A DNA stretch of 7,418 nt, taken from contig DAOWGJ010000035.1 in assembly GCA_030637505.1 (NCBI GenBank), positions 1-7,418 of the forward strand. The letters are read 5' to 3'. Under the pieces are notes generated by a model. It saw nothing but the letters and a program-made list of their open reading frames with translations, was not told the DNA's origin and made no database searches. This document shows positions 6,205-7,418 of the stretch, in pieces. The translations under genes were made by a program, and so were the position numbers. This DNA comes from Holophagae bacterium (GTDB lineage Bacteria; Acidobacteriota; Thermoanaerobaculia; Thermoanaerobaculales; Sulfomarinibacteraceae). Positions within the stretch are counted from its first letter, which is position 1; each line of letters begins with the position of its first letter.

Positions 6205-7251
6205 ATGAAGAGGGAAACCAACGCCGATGTCAAGCTTCCCAAGGGAGTGAGTCTGTCAGAGTGGTCGCTGGAAAGGAAACAGTGGCAGAACCCCAGAATC
6301 CGTGCCTTTCTTGGCTGCATCAGAGTTCTTGACGAGGTTTTCGAAAGTAACTACGCGATTCTCCACAGTTCCCCCAAGCGACTCAACCAGATGTGGGAAC
6401 AGGTTCGCAAGATTACCCTGATACTCAAAACCGAGGTAGCGCCGCTGCTCAAAGGAAAGTCTCACATCCCCGAATTGGAACAGGCCCGAGAGTCGGCGGA
6501 TCTGTACTTCAACGTTCTCGACCGGAGCCTGCTCGAGTCAGTGGAAAGCTATCCCGAGACGCTGTCGGAATCGGATCACGACACGATCCGCAAACTTCTG
6601 TGCGTCGCCATCGGCCAGCTCCACGCCTTTCTTCTTGACACCCTTGGAGAGATCCTCGCCCGCGATCCCCGCAGCCACAGCGACACTGACTATTTTCTGA
6701 CCCGTAAATTTGCCCGTGACGTGGACGAGTCCGAATGGCTCCATACCTCGGTTGAACACCTCGAAGAGTATCTGGGAAGCTCCATCAAGAACGGATCCGT
6801 AGATTTCACCGAAACCTGCCGGACTATGGCTGAGCAGGGCCGCATCCCCACCCGGGAGGAATGGACGGCTATCGCGCCTTTTCTCAACAATGTGTCCGAC
6901 GGCCTGGTCAAGAGGCTCAAAATGATCCTCGGTCTGCGCGGCATACGGCTATCCGAACTCGAATTGCTCGGGGAGCATGCCTCAAACCTGCCGGTCGTGT
7001 GCGGTACTCTCAACGAAATGCACGATGCCGCCCTTTCGGTTCTCGCGGGAATCGAGGAACACCTCGAGACCAGCAACGATGAGATCATCGCCACAAGGTC
7101 GGTTATCCAGTCGGTGTTCTCAAACCGTATGCTGACCCTCATGCGAGGTCTTTACGATCATACCCGGGACCTCACCACCTTTTTGCCGGTGTGGCGACAG
7201 AGTATCGAGAACCGACGAGCATTGATGCTGCGTGGCCCGCGGATCGAGTGA
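6205..7251 (+). CDS. Uncharacterised 348-aa, mostly helical soluble protein
   Basis: I do not recognise this protein. It starts at ATG 6205 with an AAGG-type ribosome binding site 6 nt upstream, and its reading frame and codon use look like those of its neighbours. No signal peptide or transmembrane stretch is visible. The sequence reads as successive amphipathic helices throughout, rich in Leu, Glu, Arg and Ser. Landmarks are NPRIRAFLGCIRVLDEVFESNY near residues 29-50, LLCVAIGQLHAFLLDTLGEIL at 131-151, and EHLETSNDEIIATRSVIQSVFSNRMLTLMRGLYDH at 285-319. Four scattered cysteines (38, 133, 205, 266) do not form a metal motif. No Walker, helix-turn-helix or nuclease motif was found. It is divergent from the ATPase operon and convergent with glucokinase with a 33-nt gap. 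The soluble, multi-helix character would suit a scaffold or signalling partner, but this is speculation. Confidence 0.75.
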   Translation: MKRETNADVKLPKGVSLSEWSLERKQWQNPRIRAFLGCIRVLDEVFESNYAILHSSPKRLNQMWEQVRKITLILKTEVAPLLKGKSHIPELEQARESADLYFNVLDRSLLESVESYPETLSESDHDTIRKLLCVAIGQLHAFLLDTLGEILARDPRSHSDTDYFLTRKFARDVDESEWLHTSVEHLEEYLGSSIKNGSVDFTETCRTMAEQGRIPTREEWTAIAPFLNNVSDGLVKRLKMILGLRGIRLSELELLGEHASNLPVVCGTLNEMHDAALSVLAGIEEHLETSNDEIIATRSVIQSVFSNRMLTLMRGLYDHTRDLTTFLPVWRQSIENRRALMLRGPRIE

Positions 7252-7284
7252 ACGGGAGCCGGGCAATGGAAGAATCATCAGAGG

Positions 7285-7418
7285 CTATTTCGCCAACTCG
7301 ACTGTGGCTCGACACGCCGCTCCCAGCAGCGGCGCATCCTGGTCCAAGATGACATTGACCGGAATACCTTCGAGCAGCGGCCGCATCCGACCCTTCTCCA
7401 GGAATCTCTCGATGAAGG
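7285..7418 (-). CDS. glk: Glucokinase, C-terminal fragment (5' end beyond the window)
   Basis: Only the last 43 codons and a TAG stop are present; the gene continues past the right edge. The peptide FIERFLEKGRMRPLLEGIP followed by VNVILDQDAPLLGAACRA matches the C-terminal end of Glk-type glucokinases (PF02685). Their hallmark is F...F..KGR...L..IPV.VI......LLGAA, comparable to E. coli Glk FEDKGRFKEYVHDIPVYLI...GLLGSG. The enzyme phosphorylates glucose with ATP to give glucose 6-phosphate, the substrate of the Pgi encoded about 2.7 kb away on the same strand. The catalytic and ATP-binding portions are not visible. The gene is convergent with the unknown 348-aa gene, and no terminator hairpin is apparent in the 33-nt gap. 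Confidence 0.82.
   Translation of the reverse strand, partial: FIERFLEKGRMRPLLEGIPVNVILDQDAPLLGAACRATVELAK

Noticed and set aside
7252..7284. Terminator between the 348-aa gene and glk
   Set aside because: No stem with a T-run or strong inverted repeat was found in the 33-nt gap.

Overview
The window is GC-rich with mostly tightly packed genes. It reads as chromosomal DNA of a didermic bacterium that I cannot name. An ExeA-type ATPase paired with a GspB-like membrane protein implies an outer membrane, because this pair serves type II secretion or pilus/fimbrial machines. A lineage such as Acidobacteriota or another deep Gram-negative phylum is only a guess. No phage, insertion sequence, CRISPR array, rRNA or tRNA was seen.

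Left part, minus strand (1-2040). A SAM-dependent methyltransferase runs off the left edge. Its start overlaps the stop of a small Cys-rich protein of the YgbA ('nitrous oxide-stimulated promoter') family. Upstream of that, after a 166-nt gap, lies a membrane-anchored SGNH/GDSL-type hydrolase with an AlgX/AlgJ-like DPHW motif.

Middle (2041-2851). A divergent control region of about 315 nt contains an AT-rich patch with two sets of helically phased direct repeats. It precedes a plus-strand NifX/NifB-family (dinitrogenase iron-molybdenum cofactor domain) small protein. Between that gene and the convergent pgi gene sits a striking 24-bp inverted repeat whose arms are themselves palindromic, a REP-like element.

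Right part (2852-6082, minus). Three genes form a compact operon, read right to left: an ExeA/MshM-type AAA ATPase, a GspB-like inner-membrane protein (ATGA overlap), and glucose-6-phosphate isomerase (pgi, 10-nt gap, with its ribosome binding site overlapping the upstream stop). Secretion/pilus assembly genes and a glycolytic enzyme thus share one transcript.

Far right (6083-7418). A 122-nt divergent spacer with an 11-bp direct repeat leads to a plus-strand, mostly helical 348-aa protein that I do not recognise. The window ends with the C-terminus of glucokinase on the minus strand, convergent with the unknown gene. Glucokinase and Pgi catalyse consecutive steps of glucose entry into glycolysis, so this end of the window has a sugar-phosphate theme.

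I see no clear multi-gene novel defence or mobile system. The most interesting items are the nested-palindrome repeat, the ATPase-GspB-pgi coupling, the phased repeats before the NifX-like gene, the YgbA-methyltransferase overlap and the unknown 348-aa protein.
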